This document shows positions 56,621 through 64,000 of a stretch of DNA of 64,000 bases, in pieces. Each line of letters opens with the position of its first letter. The stretch's first letter is position 1. The notes under the pieces were generated by a model that had not been told where the DNA came from, ran no database searches, and saw nothing but the letters and a program-made list of their open reading frames with translations. Source of the DNA: Caulobacteraceae bacterium (GTDB lineage: Bacteria; Pseudomonadota; Alphaproteobacteria; Caulobacterales; Caulobacteraceae); the NCBI GenBank assembly GCA_947441065.1, contig CANESI010000005.1:36791-100790 (forward strand). The letters are read 5' to 3'. A program made the translations under genes and the position numbers.

Positions 56621-58039
56621 TTAAAGCCCCTTAACGATACCTTCGACCATTTTCTTGGCATCACCGAACAGCATCATGGTGTTGTCGCGGAAGAACAGCT
56701 CGTTCTCGACGCCCGCATAGCCAGAGCTCATACCGCGCTTAATGAACAGCACGGTCCGGGCCTTTTCAACATCAAGGATCGGCATGCCATAGATGGCGCT
56801 GGTCGGATCGGTCTTGGCCGCTGGGTTGGTGACATCATTGGCCCCGATGACGAAGGCCACGTCAGCGGTTGAGAACTCGCTATTAATGTCTTCCAGCTCG
56901 AAGACCTCGTCATAGGGCACATTGGCTTCGGCCAGCAGGACGTTCATATGGCCGGGCATACGGCCCGCCACAGGGTGGATGGCATATTTGACCTCCACGC
57001 CCTCTTCTTTCAGCTTATCGGCCATTTCGCGCAGGATGTGCTGGGCTTGGCTCACGGCCATGCCATAGCCCGGAACGATAATGACCTTTGAGGCGTTCTT
57101 CATGATGAAGGCCGCATCCTCAGCAGAGCCCTGCTTGACCGGACGGGTCTCGACATGGCCTCCGGCACCGGCCGCCGCTGCATCCGCGCCAAAGCCGCCG
57201 AGGATCACCGAGATGAAGCTGCGGTTCATGGCCTTACACATGATGTAGGACAAGATTGCCCCGGACGAGCCGACGAGCGCGCCTGTAATGATCAGGGTGG
57301 TATTTTCCAGCGTAAAGCCCAAGGCCGCCGCCGCCCAACCCGAATAGGAGTTGAGCATCGAGACCACGACCGGCATGTCTGCACCGCCAATGGGGATGAT
57401 CAGGGTGATACCGATGATCAGGGCTAGGGCAAAGATCGCCCAGAAGGCCCAGATGGCATGACCACCGCTCACGACCAGCACCACCACCAGAGCCACGATC
57501 CCCAGACCCAGCGCGATGTTCAGCAGGTGACGAGCAGGCAGCAGGATCGGCGCGCCGCTCATATTGCCGTTCAGCTTGGCAAAGGCGATGACCGAGCCGG
57601 TGAAGGTGATAGCCCCGATGGCCAGACCCAAGGATAGCTCGATGAGAGACTGGGTGTGGACCAGACCATTTTCGCCCAAAATGCCATAGGCGGCGGGCGT
57701 ATAGATGGCGGCTACCGCCACCAGACAGGCGGCAAGACCGACCAGAGAGTGGAAGGCGGCAACCAGTTGCGGCATGGAGGTCATCGGCACGCGGCGAGCA
57801 ATGATCGCACCGACCCCGCCGCCGACGGCGACGCCGCCGACAATGAGGGCCAGGGTGATGGGATCCAGCGCCCCTTGGCTGAACAGGGTCAGCAGGGTCA
57901 CGCCCACGGCAATGGCCATACCGACCATGCCCATATTGTTACCCCGGCGCGAGGTCTCGGGGCTGGACAGGCCACGAAGGGCCAAAATGAACAGGACACC
58001 TGAAACCAGGTAGGCGATGGCGGCGATATTGGCGTTCAT
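56621..58039 (-). CDS. pntB: NAD(P) transhydrogenase subunit beta
   Basis: Membrane and NADP-binding subunit of the proton-pumping transhydrogenase, 472 residues, which drives NADPH formation from NADH with the proton gradient. The first 270 residues are about eight helices; the C-terminal dIII domain has KVIIVPGYGMAVSQAQH (NADP loop), HPVAGRMPGHMNVLLAEA and IGANDVTNPAAKTDP. Last gene of the pntAA-NTF2-pntAB-pntB operon; terminator beyond it. Confidence 0.97.
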   Translation of the reverse strand: MNANIAAIAYLVSGVLFILALRGLSSPETSRRGNNMGMVGMAIAVGVTLLTLFSQGALDPITLALIVGGVAVGGGVGAIIARRVPMTSMPQLVAAFHSLVGLAACLVAVAAIYTPAAYGILGENGLVHTQSLIELSLGLAIGAITFTGSVIAFAKLNGNMSGAPILLPARHLLNIALGLGIVALVVVLVVSGGHAIWAFWAIFALALIIGITLIIPIGGADMPVVVSMLNSYSGWAAAALGFTLENTTLIITGALVGSSGAILSYIMCKAMNRSFISVILGGFGADAAAAGAGGHVETRPVKQGSAEDAAFIMKNASKVIIVPGYGMAVSQAQHILREMADKLKEEGVEVKYAIHPVAGRMPGHMNVLLAEANVPYDEVFELEDINSEFSTADVAFVIGANDVTNPAAKTDPTSAIYGMPILDVEKARTVLFIKRGMSSGYAGVENELFFRDNTMMLFGDAKKMVEGIVKGL

Positions 58040-58053
58040 GTGCGTCGTCGCCC

Positions 58054-58374
58054 CTATTTCTGCTTTTTCTTGTACATGGCCAGCATGCGCTGCGTGACCA
58101 GAAAGCCGCCAAAAATGTTGACGGCGGCAAAGCCTGCGGCCAGCGCGCCAGCGCCCTTAGAGATCCAGACCGAACCGGTCGCCTCAGCCCCATCAACACC
58201 GTGCGCCGCCGCAGCCAGCAAGGCCCCGACGATAATCACCGACGAAATGGCGTTGGTCACGGCCATGAGCGGGGTGTGCAGGGCGGGGGTCACGCTCCAG
58301 ACCACATAATAGCCAACAAAGATCGCCAGCACGAAAATGGCCAGACGAAATACGGTCGGATCAACGGCTTCCAT
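58054..58374 (-). CDS. pntAB: NAD(P) transhydrogenase subunit alpha, part 2 (PntAB)
   Basis: Small membrane subunit of 106 residues with three helices (about 10-28, 33-60 and 78-96), equal to the C-terminal membrane part of E. coli PntA. WSVTPALHTPLMAVTNAISSVIIVGAL is the family signature. A split alpha subunit is normal in Alphaproteobacteria. It lies 14 bases before pntB and four bases after the NTF2-like gene. Confidence 0.95.
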   Translation of the reverse strand: MEAVDPTVFRLAIFVLAIFVGYYVVWSVTPALHTPLMAVTNAISSVIIVGALLAAAAHGVDGAEATGSVWISKGAGALAAGFAAVNIFGGFLVTQRMLAMYKKKQK

Positions 58375-58378
58375 GGGT

Positions 58379-58738
58379 CTAGGTCCTCTTCAGCGGAGAC
58401 GTGGAATAGGTGGCACTGGCAAAACTGATCAGGTCCTCAGTATCATATTCATGCCGCTCGGCGACCACGTGGCCGGACTGATTGCGGTAGACCAGAATAT
58501 GATCCTCGAGCCCTTCGCAAACGCCGATGGGGTCAAACTTAAGATTGCGCACCCGAGGCAGGGCGGTGCGGACATAGATCTCCAACGCCGACTTGCCGTG
58601 CAGCTTGCCGTCTTCGGACATGCCCAAGCGCGCCACAAAGGGGGAGTGGAATTCAACCCCATCGGCATAGAGCGCCAAGATGGCGTCTGCCTCACGGCCA
58701 TTCCACGCGGCGAACCAGCGTTCGGCCTTGGTTTCCAT
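58379..58738 (-). CDS. NTF2-like (SnoaL-fold) protein inside the pnt operon
   Basis: Small protein of 119 residues. RWFAAWNGREADAILALYADGVEFHSPF (about 7-34) is the usual helix-and-hairpin opening of the NTF2/SnoaL fold, and VAERHEYDTEDLISFASATY closes the sheet. No signal peptide. Spacings of 15 bases to pntAA and four to pntAB place it in the same transcript. Function unknown; many such proteins are isomerases or ligand-binding, but I see no diagnostic residue set. Confidence 0.8.
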   Translation of the reverse strand: METKAERWFAAWNGREADAILALYADGVEFHSPFVARLGMSEDGKLHGKSALEIYVRTALPRVRNLKFDPIGVCEGLEDHILVYRNQSGHVVAERHEYDTEDLISFASATYSTSPLKRT

Positions 58739-58753
58739 CAGGATCGTCCTCGC

Positions 58754-59893
58754 CTAGCTCGGCTTGAAGGCGGGATGCACAATGGCTCCGCCGTGGGTGA
58801 GGGCCGAAGCCTTGAGAATTTCGTCTTCGAGATCGGCGCTAACCTTACCCTCTTGCAGGCCCAAGAGGCCGACAAAGGCAAACAGGTTGCGCGCATAGAG
58901 GGCGCTGGCATCGGTGGCGATGCGTCCAGGCAGGTTGGGAATGCCCATGATCTTGGCGCCGTTGGCGGTGATCACCGTCTTATCCAGCTCAGCACCGACC
59001 ACATTGCCGCCCTGTTCGATGGCCAGGTCGACCAGAACCGAGCCGGGCTTCATTGAAGCGACCTGTTCGGCGCTGACCAGCTTTGGCGCGGGACGTCCGG
59101 GGATCAAGGCCGTGGTGATGACGATGTCTTGCTTGGCAATGTGGCTGGAGACCAAGGCCGCCTGCTTGGCCTGATAGTCGGCGCTCATTTCCTTGGCATA
59201 GCCGCCAGCAGTCTGGGCGTTCTTGAACTCTTCGTCCTCGACGGCCAAGAACTTGGCCCCAAGGCTTTCGACCTGTTCCTTGGTGGCGGGTCGAACATCG
59301 GTGGCGGTCACAACCGCGCCCAAACGCCGGGCCGTGGCAATGGCTTGAAGGCCGGCAACACCGACGCCCATGATAAAGACCTTCGCTGCTGCGACCGTGC
59401 CCGCCGCCGTCATCATCATCGGCAGGACGCGGCCATAGGCCTCCGCCGCTTCGATCACAGCGCGGTAACCGGCCAAATTGGCCTGAGACGACAGGGCGTC
59501 CATGACCTGAGCGCGGGTGATTCGCGGCACGAACTCCATGGCAAAGGCGCTCGCCCCCTTGGCGGCCAGAGCCTCGATCATGGGGCGGTCATTATAGGGG
59601 TTCATCAGGGCGACCACGATCGAACCGGGCTTGAGGGCCGCGATCTCCGCATCAGAGGGCCCGCGCACCTTGAGGACAATATCTGCCGCCGACAGGCTTG
59701 CAGGGCCTGAGGCCGCGATGGTCGCGCCAGCCGCTGCATAGTCAGCGTCCAGAATAGACGCCGCCAAGCCCGCGCCCGTCTCAACGGTGACCTTATAGCC
59801 AAGACCCATCAGCTTTTTGACGGTTTCCGGCGTTGCCGCGACTCGGGTCTCCCCAGCACGTGTTTCCTTGGTGACGGCGATTGTCGCTGTCAT
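58754..59893 (-). CDS. pntAA: NAD(P) transhydrogenase subunit alpha, part 1 (PntAA)
   Basis: NAD-binding soluble subunit of 379 residues. MTATIAVTKETRAGETRVAATPETV and the alanine-dehydrogenase-like core with KVFIMGVGVAGLQAIATARRLGAVVTATDVRP (dinucleotide loop) identify it, along with LIPGRPAPKLV. The ATG at 59891-59893 has GGGGGA about seven bases upstream; an earlier ATG lies seven codons up at 59914. First gene of the operon. Confidence 0.96.
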   Translation of the reverse strand: MTATIAVTKETRAGETRVAATPETVKKLMGLGYKVTVETGAGLAASILDADYAAAGATIAASGPASLSAADIVLKVRGPSDAEIAALKPGSIVVALMNPYNDRPMIEALAAKGASAFAMEFVPRITRAQVMDALSSQANLAGYRAVIEAAEAYGRVLPMMMTAAGTVAAAKVFIMGVGVAGLQAIATARRLGAVVTATDVRPATKEQVESLGAKFLAVEDEEFKNAQTAGGYAKEMSADYQAKQAALVSSHIAKQDIVITTALIPGRPAPKLVSAEQVASMKPGSVLVDLAIEQGGNVVGAELDKTVITANGAKIMGIPNLPGRIATDASALYARNLFAFVGLLGLQEGKVSADLEDEILKASALTHGGAIVHPAFKPS

Positions 59894-60058
59894 TCGGTTT
59901 CCCCCGGTCGTCATGAACAGTAGCCGGGAGGTTAGGGAAGGAATTTGCCTTTTGTCCAGCCCGTATGGGTCATAGACGCAAATAAATGCTGCGGCGCATC
60001 ATAAAGGCCGCATAGCCAAGCCTAAAGGCCGGTGCCCTAGACTGGCCAATCGCTAGAT

Positions 60059-60307
60059 TTAGTGAGCGCTGGGCTTGTCGCGCAGCAGGACGATACCACC
60101 GACCGTGATGACCACCGCACTGATAAGGCCAGGCAAGAAGCCTGCGGGCGTGCAGAACCAAACCACCAGAGGCACAAGGCTGGCCACCAGGGCCAAACTG
60201 CCCCACTTGGTCAGCGCCATGAAGGCATCATAGGTCGAGGCCTGCTCTTGAATGTCCATCGCGCCGCGCTGATAGTCGTGATTGTGGTCGGCAGAGGGCG
60301 TGGCCAT
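60059..60307 (-). CDS. aa3-type cytochrome c oxidase subunit IV
   Basis: Small membrane protein of 82 residues (PF07835). MDIQEQASTYDAFMALTKWGSLAL is the family pattern, followed by a helix and another hydrophobic stretch (LISAVVITVGGIVLL). The ATG at 60305-60307 is chosen; the frame is open to 60424. In Alphaproteobacteria it is an accessory subunit of the aa3 oxidase and is often encoded away from the main subunits, as here. Confidence 0.92.
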   Translation of the reverse strand: MATPSADHNHDYQRGAMDIQEQASTYDAFMALTKWGSLALVASLVPLVVWFCTPAGFLPGLISAVVITVGGIVLLRDKPSAH

Positions 60308-60464
60308 GGTCAGTCTCTTTGGCAAGTCGTTGAACCTAGAGCGGGGTTTATACCAATCAGCGCCGCGCCTCAAGCGTGACGACCCGCCGCAGGACCTCGC
60401 GATCTGTCTAGCCTTTTTCGCCATATGACTTAGGACAGGCTTAGCACCCTAACGGAGCCACCCC

Positions 60465-61304
60465 ATGAGCCGTTCCATTGCCCGCGCCCTGCACGGGATC
60501 ATCAGCCTCGCCACTGCCGCCCAGAGCCCCAGACGGCGGGCCATGACCCTGTCGCGGTTAGTGGAGCGATTGGACAGTTCGGCGGCGACCGCCATCAAGA
60601 CCGACCGGGGCCCCCTTCAGGTCCTGCCCCTGCGCGGGCCCCATCTGGCGGCGGCGGCCCTCGATTTCGACAATGAAGAACCGGAGCTTCTGGCCTGGAT
60701 CCAAGAGATCGCGGCGGGTGAGGTCCTGTGGGATGTCGGGGCTGCGACGGGCCTCTTTGCCATGTATGCCGCCCTCAAGGATGGGGTCGGGGTCTATGCC
60801 TTTGAGCCCAAGGCCACCAGCTTCGGGGTTCTGGTCGAGCATCTGGCCCTCAATGGGCTGGGCGAGCGGGTCTTTCCGCTCTGCGTCGCCCTGTCGGACG
60901 AGACGGGCCTGACCCGTCTAGAGCTCGCCGCCATGGCCCCGGGCTCGGGTGGCAATTCGGTCTCGGGTGCCCCCAACCAATTTGGCGAATATAACTCGGT
61001 CTTTAGTCAGGGCGTCCCGGCCTACCGGATCGATGATCTGCGCGCCGCCTTCAACCTGCCTGCGCCGCACTATCTGAAGATCGATGTCGACGGGGTCGAG
61101 GGGGCCATCCTGCGCGGTGCCGCTGGCACCCTGCCGATGATCAAGTCCGTTCTGGTCGAGGTTGAGGGCGACAATGCCCGCGAGGCCGCCACCCGGATCG
61201 AGCCGCCCCTGTTCGCAGCGGGCTTTGTCGAGGACGCCGCCGTGCGCACCACCGGCTCGGGCCGCAACCGCCTCTATCGCAATCCGAACCCAAGGCGGGG
61301 CTAA
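60465..61304 (+). CDS. FkbM family methyltransferase
   Basis: SAM-dependent methyltransferase of 279 residues. Motif I is LWDVGAATGLFAMYAAL (about 88-104), and VYAFEPKATSFGVLVEHLALNG, LKIDVDGVEGAILRGAAGTL and VLVEVEGDN are the FkbM hallmarks. CGGAG seven bases before the ATG. No sugar or lipid cluster lies nearby, so the substrate cannot be inferred. It converges with the TonB-dependent receptor. Confidence 0.92.
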   Translation: MSRSIARALHGIISLATAAQSPRRRAMTLSRLVERLDSSAATAIKTDRGPLQVLPLRGPHLAAAALDFDNEEPELLAWIQEIAAGEVLWDVGAATGLFAMYAALKDGVGVYAFEPKATSFGVLVEHLALNGLGERVFPLCVALSDETGLTRLELAAMAPGSGGNSVSGAPNQFGEYNSVFSQGVPAYRIDDLRAAFNLPAPHYLKIDVDGVEGAILRGAAGTLPMIKSVLVEVEGDNAREAATRIEPPLFAAGFVEDAAVRTTGSGRNRLYRNPNPRRG

Positions 61305-61331
61305 ATCCTCCGCTACCGGCCCAGAGAAAAA

Positions 61332-61355
61332 CCCCTCCGGTCAAGACCGGAGGGG
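61332..61355 (-). terminator. Terminator of the TonB-dependent receptor gene
   Basis: CCCCTCCGGTC-AA-GACCGGAGGGG, an 11-base perfect stem. On the minus strand it is followed by TTTTTCTC. It is 34 bases past the receptor stop codon and also lies after the convergent methyltransferase gene. Confidence 0.88.
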
Positions 61356-61388
61356 CTGTCTATGTCAGCGTCTGGTGAGGCCTAGAGC

Positions 61389-63821
61389 CTACCAGTTGTA
61401 GCTGATGCGCGTATACATAAACCGGCCATTGAAGCCGAAGGGCGAGAAGCCCGGGAAGCCAACGGGGCCATTGGTGTTAACATTGACCGGAGTCTTGTTA
61501 GGATATTCATCCAACAGGTTGTTGGCACCCACAGCCAGATTGATCTTGTCCATCAGCTTATAGCGGGCTTCGAAATCCACCAAAGTATGAACGCCGGTAT
61601 TATAGTCCAGCGTTGCGGTATTGTTGGGGACCAGAACCTCGCCATAGCGGGTGGCCTTTAAGGTCGCGCCCATCTTGTCCTTTGACCATTCGGTCGTGAA
61701 GACGAACTTTTCTTGTGGCGTGCCCTCTTCGAAGGTCAGGCGGTTGCTACGGGCGAAAAGCAGGGGCGGCACAGGCAGGGCCGACAGCTGGCTGGTGGTT
61801 GGCAGGCGCGTCACTTCGGTCTGGTTGAAGTTCCCAGCCAAGGTGAAGTCCAGCTTGCCCATCGCGTCGGCATCAAGGCGATAGCGCGCAACGATGTCGA
61901 GGCCCTTGGTCGTGGTATCCACGCCGTTGATGAAGAAACGTGCAGCGCCCAAGGCACCGCCCGCTCCTGGAGGATTGATGAGCTTGTAGATCGCGACCGC
62001 CGTAGCCGTACCGGTCGGGGCACCTTGGATATTTTCCGACAGCACGATGCGGTTGTTGATCTCGATATAGTAGGCATCAGCGGTCAATTCGAAGTTGCCC
62101 ATCTGATAGACGAGGCCACCGGCATAGTTGTTGGACTTTTCAGGCTCTAGGGCCTTACCGCCCAAAGCCCCGGCCGTCGCGCTGGTGGCAGGGAAGGTGC
62201 CGACTTCAACAGGGGTGGAGATGCCATTGATGGCGATGAAGTTGGTCGAGGTGGCCGTGAAATATTGCTGCTGGAGCGAAGGCGCACGGAAACCGGTCGA
62301 AACCGCGCCGCGCAGGGCGAAGGCATCATTGAAGTCATAGCGCGCAGCGATCTTGCCGGTGCCGGTCGAACCAAAGTCCGAATAGTCTTCGTAGCGGACG
62401 GCGATATCGACGGCGAAGGCCTTGGTCACTTGCGTGTCCAAGTCAGCATAGAGGCTGAAGGAGTTGCGTGACTTGTCGACGGCGTTGGCGGGCTGGAAGC
62501 CTGGGAAGCCTTGAGCACCGGCAGCCTTACCGGCTACGCCACCAAAGATGTAGGAGGGCGAGGTGCCCGCCGTGATCTGATAGCCTTCCGAGCGATATTC
62601 AGCGCCCAAAGCCAATTGCGAAGGCGTTGCCAAGCCCAGCGACACGGGACGGCTGAGGTCCAGGTTCGCGGTCAGCAGGTCATATTCCATCGCGCCTGCA
62701 TCGAAGGTGGTCGGCGAGGCCGTACCCATCGAGGCATTGACCGAATTTTCAACGCCGTACTGAACCTTGTTCTTGCCATAGGTGAGGCTTGCATCGACGG
62801 CAAAGCCCGACAGGTTGCCCTTGACGCCGCCGCCAGCGGACAGATCATCAATGTCCGTCGTGATCAGGGGCAAGAAGCCATTTGGGAAGATGGTGGCAAC
62901 GTTGTTGGCATTGGTCGCCAGACGTGGATTGGCGGCGCTGTCACCAACGCGGTTTTGATAGCCGAGCCAGCCATAGGCCTCAAAGCCTTCTGCCAGCGGC
63001 ATGCCGGCATTGGCGTAGAAGGTCTTGCTCTCAACCCGTGGATCGCCGTAACGGGCCGTGACCTTGAAAGGAACGGTGCGCGGGTCGAGATCCGAACGGT
63101 TGGTTGGGTTGCGGAAGCTATAGTCCGCCGAAACGGTCAGAAAACCGTCAGCGCCGAGTGGCAGGCCTTGCCAGCCCGACAGGGTATAGACATTGCCGTC
63201 ATTGGCCTTGCGGCCGTTTGGATTACGGGCCGTAACCACATCGGTATTGTACTCACCCCAGCTGGCCGACAGGCCGCCGCCTTGGCTGGCTTGGCGCAGA
63301 CGCAGATTGATGACACCGGCGATGGCGTCAGAGCCATACTGAGCCGAGGCACCGTCACGCAGCACTTCGACGCGGTCGATGGCCACGGCTGGAATGGTGT
63401 TCAGGTCGACCGCTGCCGAGCCCCGGCCGATCGAGCCGTTGACATTGACCAGAGCCGAAGAGTGGTAACGCTTACCATTGAGCAGGACCAGGGTCTGGTC
63501 GGGCGCGAGGCCGCGCAGGGTCGCTGGGCGGATGCTGTCGGTACCATCGGTGATGGCTGGACGGGGGAAATCCATCGACGGAATGAGGTTGGCCAGGGCT
63601 TGACCCAACTCTGGGGTCGCTTGCTGGGTCAGGGCAGCGCTGCTGACCACGTCCACGGGGGCAAGGGTTTCGAGCTTAGAGCGCTTGGCGACGCGCGAAC
63701 CGGTGACGACCAGTTCGTCAACGCTGGCCGACGCGGCCTGAGCGTGAGCAGAGGTGCCCATGGAGCCAAGGATCAAGGCAGGAGCCGAAAGGCCGGCAAT
63801 TAGGAATGTCTTATAGTTCAT
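61389..63821 (-). CDS. TonB-dependent outer-membrane receptor
   Basis: Outer-membrane active transporter of 810 residues. A signal peptide (FLIAGLSAPALILGSMGTSAHAQA) is followed by a TonB-box-like DELVVTGSRV (about 36-45), a plug domain with LRGLAPDQTLVLLNGKRYHSS and RVEVLRDGASAQYGSDAIAGVINL, and a 22-strand barrel ending RISYNW. Tyr/Trp-rich beta strands match large Caulobacterales receptors. A GAGG ribosome site lies eight bases before the ATG. No nearby siderophore or sugar genes show its substrate. Confidence 0.95.
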   Translation of the reverse strand: MNYKTFLIAGLSAPALILGSMGTSAHAQAASASVDELVVTGSRVAKRSKLETLAPVDVVSSAALTQQATPELGQALANLIPSMDFPRPAITDGTDSIRPATLRGLAPDQTLVLLNGKRYHSSALVNVNGSIGRGSAAVDLNTIPAVAIDRVEVLRDGASAQYGSDAIAGVINLRLRQASQGGGLSASWGEYNTDVVTARNPNGRKANDGNVYTLSGWQGLPLGADGFLTVSADYSFRNPTNRSDLDPRTVPFKVTARYGDPRVESKTFYANAGMPLAEGFEAYGWLGYQNRVGDSAANPRLATNANNVATIFPNGFLPLITTDIDDLSAGGGVKGNLSGFAVDASLTYGKNKVQYGVENSVNASMGTASPTTFDAGAMEYDLLTANLDLSRPVSLGLATPSQLALGAEYRSEGYQITAGTSPSYIFGGVAGKAAGAQGFPGFQPANAVDKSRNSFSLYADLDTQVTKAFAVDIAVRYEDYSDFGSTGTGKIAARYDFNDAFALRGAVSTGFRAPSLQQQYFTATSTNFIAINGISTPVEVGTFPATSATAGALGGKALEPEKSNNYAGGLVYQMGNFELTADAYYIEINNRIVLSENIQGAPTGTATAVAIYKLINPPGAGGALGAARFFINGVDTTTKGLDIVARYRLDADAMGKLDFTLAGNFNQTEVTRLPTTSQLSALPVPPLLFARSNRLTFEEGTPQEKFVFTTEWSKDKMGATLKATRYGEVLVPNNTATLDYNTGVHTLVDFEARYKLMDKINLAVGANNLLDEYPNKTPVNVNTNGPVGFPGFSPFGFNGRFMYTRISYNW

Positions 63822-63930
63822 TGGAGAACCCTCAATGTTACGCGCCGAGGGCCACCATCGCGGCGATCAGGAGCCACAGCTCCGACGTTCCGCGCGGCCT
63901 CAGTCGCCTATAGGGGGCATTTGGAACCGA

Positions 63931-63950
63931 TAGTGAAAGCTTTCAACTAC
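63931..63950. promoter_or_regulatory. Palindromic operator-like site upstream of the TonB-dependent receptor
   Basis: GAAAGCTTTC (63935-63944) is a perfect 10-base palindrome, flanked by TAGT on one side and AACTA on the other, one base off from a 19-base palindrome. It lies about 115 bases upstream of the receptor ATG. Its size suits a dimeric repressor, but the regulator is unknown. Confidence 0.4.
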
Positions 63951-64000
63951 CGATCCATTTCGTCGGACAGTTGAAAAAAGACCGTTGCAAAAATGTCAAA

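Noticed and set aside
62511..63803. 430-codon open frame on the plus strand opposite the TonB-dependent receptor
   Set aside because: It is antisense to a clear receptor gene, has no family features and no ribosome site; long shadows arise from the G/C third-position bias.

Overview
The window is a gene-dense, high-GC chromosomal segment from an alphaproteobacterium, most likely in or near the Caulobacterales. Evidence for this includes the order rpsT-mutM-ubiE-ubiB-coaBC-dut next to dnaA, the rplU-rpmA-obgE-proB-proA-nadD-rsfS-rlmH-envC-ctpA series, an aa3-type oxidase subunit IV of the alphaproteobacterial type, a DUF2794 gene, a split PntAA/PntAB transhydrogenase and a large TonB-dependent receptor. 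Unlike the textbook Caulobacter crescentus layout, dnaN lies directly beside dnaA. The species cannot be named from the sequence alone. Almost everything is housekeeping or conserved metabolism. I see no prophage, insertion sequence, CRISPR array, tRNA or rRNA gene.

Layout. 1-5.4 kb (minus strand): dnaN (cut by the window edge), dnaA, rpsT, a TraB/GumN protein and mutM. 5.5-7.8 kb: ubiE-ubiB. 7.8-8.6 kb (minus): a two-gene unit of a lipoprotein with a nuclease-like domain and a small membrane protein. 8.7-10.4 kb: coaBC-dut. 10.4-13.8 kb: dapB (minus) and the malic enzyme maeB (plus). 13.8-16.7 kb (minus): a zinc operon of a 37-residue membrane peptide, znuC, znuB and a COG0523 metallochaperone, behind a Zur-like operator. 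16.8-27.3 kb: the rplU-to-ctpA block covering ribosome, proline synthesis, NAD synthesis and cell-wall hydrolysis control. 27.3-30.5 kb (minus): an 89-residue unknown and the cytochrome c maturation genes ccmABCDG. 30.7-36.3 kb: acnA, DUF1223, a serine hydrolase and an SDR enzyme.

36.3-40 kb: a non-coding stretch with a perfect inverted repeat and a G-quadruplex motif, then DUF2794, a Bax-inhibitor-1 protein, an aldo/keto reductase, thpR and a cluster of extragenic palindromes. 40-49.5 kb: oxyR, a radical SAM protein, prolyl oligopeptidase, dapF-mtaB, exbD, a WD40 protein, a nitroreductase and mtgA. 49.6-56.5 kb: an ACE-like M2 peptidase, a 2OG-Fe(II) oxygenase, scoAB, an alpha/beta hydrolase, rppH and a YibQ-type divergent polysaccharide deacetylase. 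56.6-64 kb: the pnt transhydrogenase operon with an extra NTF2-like gene inside it, oxidase subunit IV, an FkbM methyltransferase and a TonB-dependent receptor.

Functional themes are replication initiation, cytochrome and quinone-based respiration (ubiE, ubiB, ccm, oxidase subunit IV, pnt), NADPH supply (maeB, pnt), zinc and peroxide homeostasis, and peptidoglycan and diaminopimelate metabolism (dapB, dapF, mtgA, envC-like). The most interesting items are small or regulatory: the Zur-operator zinc operon with its tiny peptide, a leaderless oxyR promoter, an apparent CTG start for rsfS, an attenuator-like hairpin in the rplU leader, a duplicated mutM start, the nuclease-like lipoprotein pair, the NTF2-like insertion in pnt, and the palindrome cluster. 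No wholly new multi-gene system is evident.
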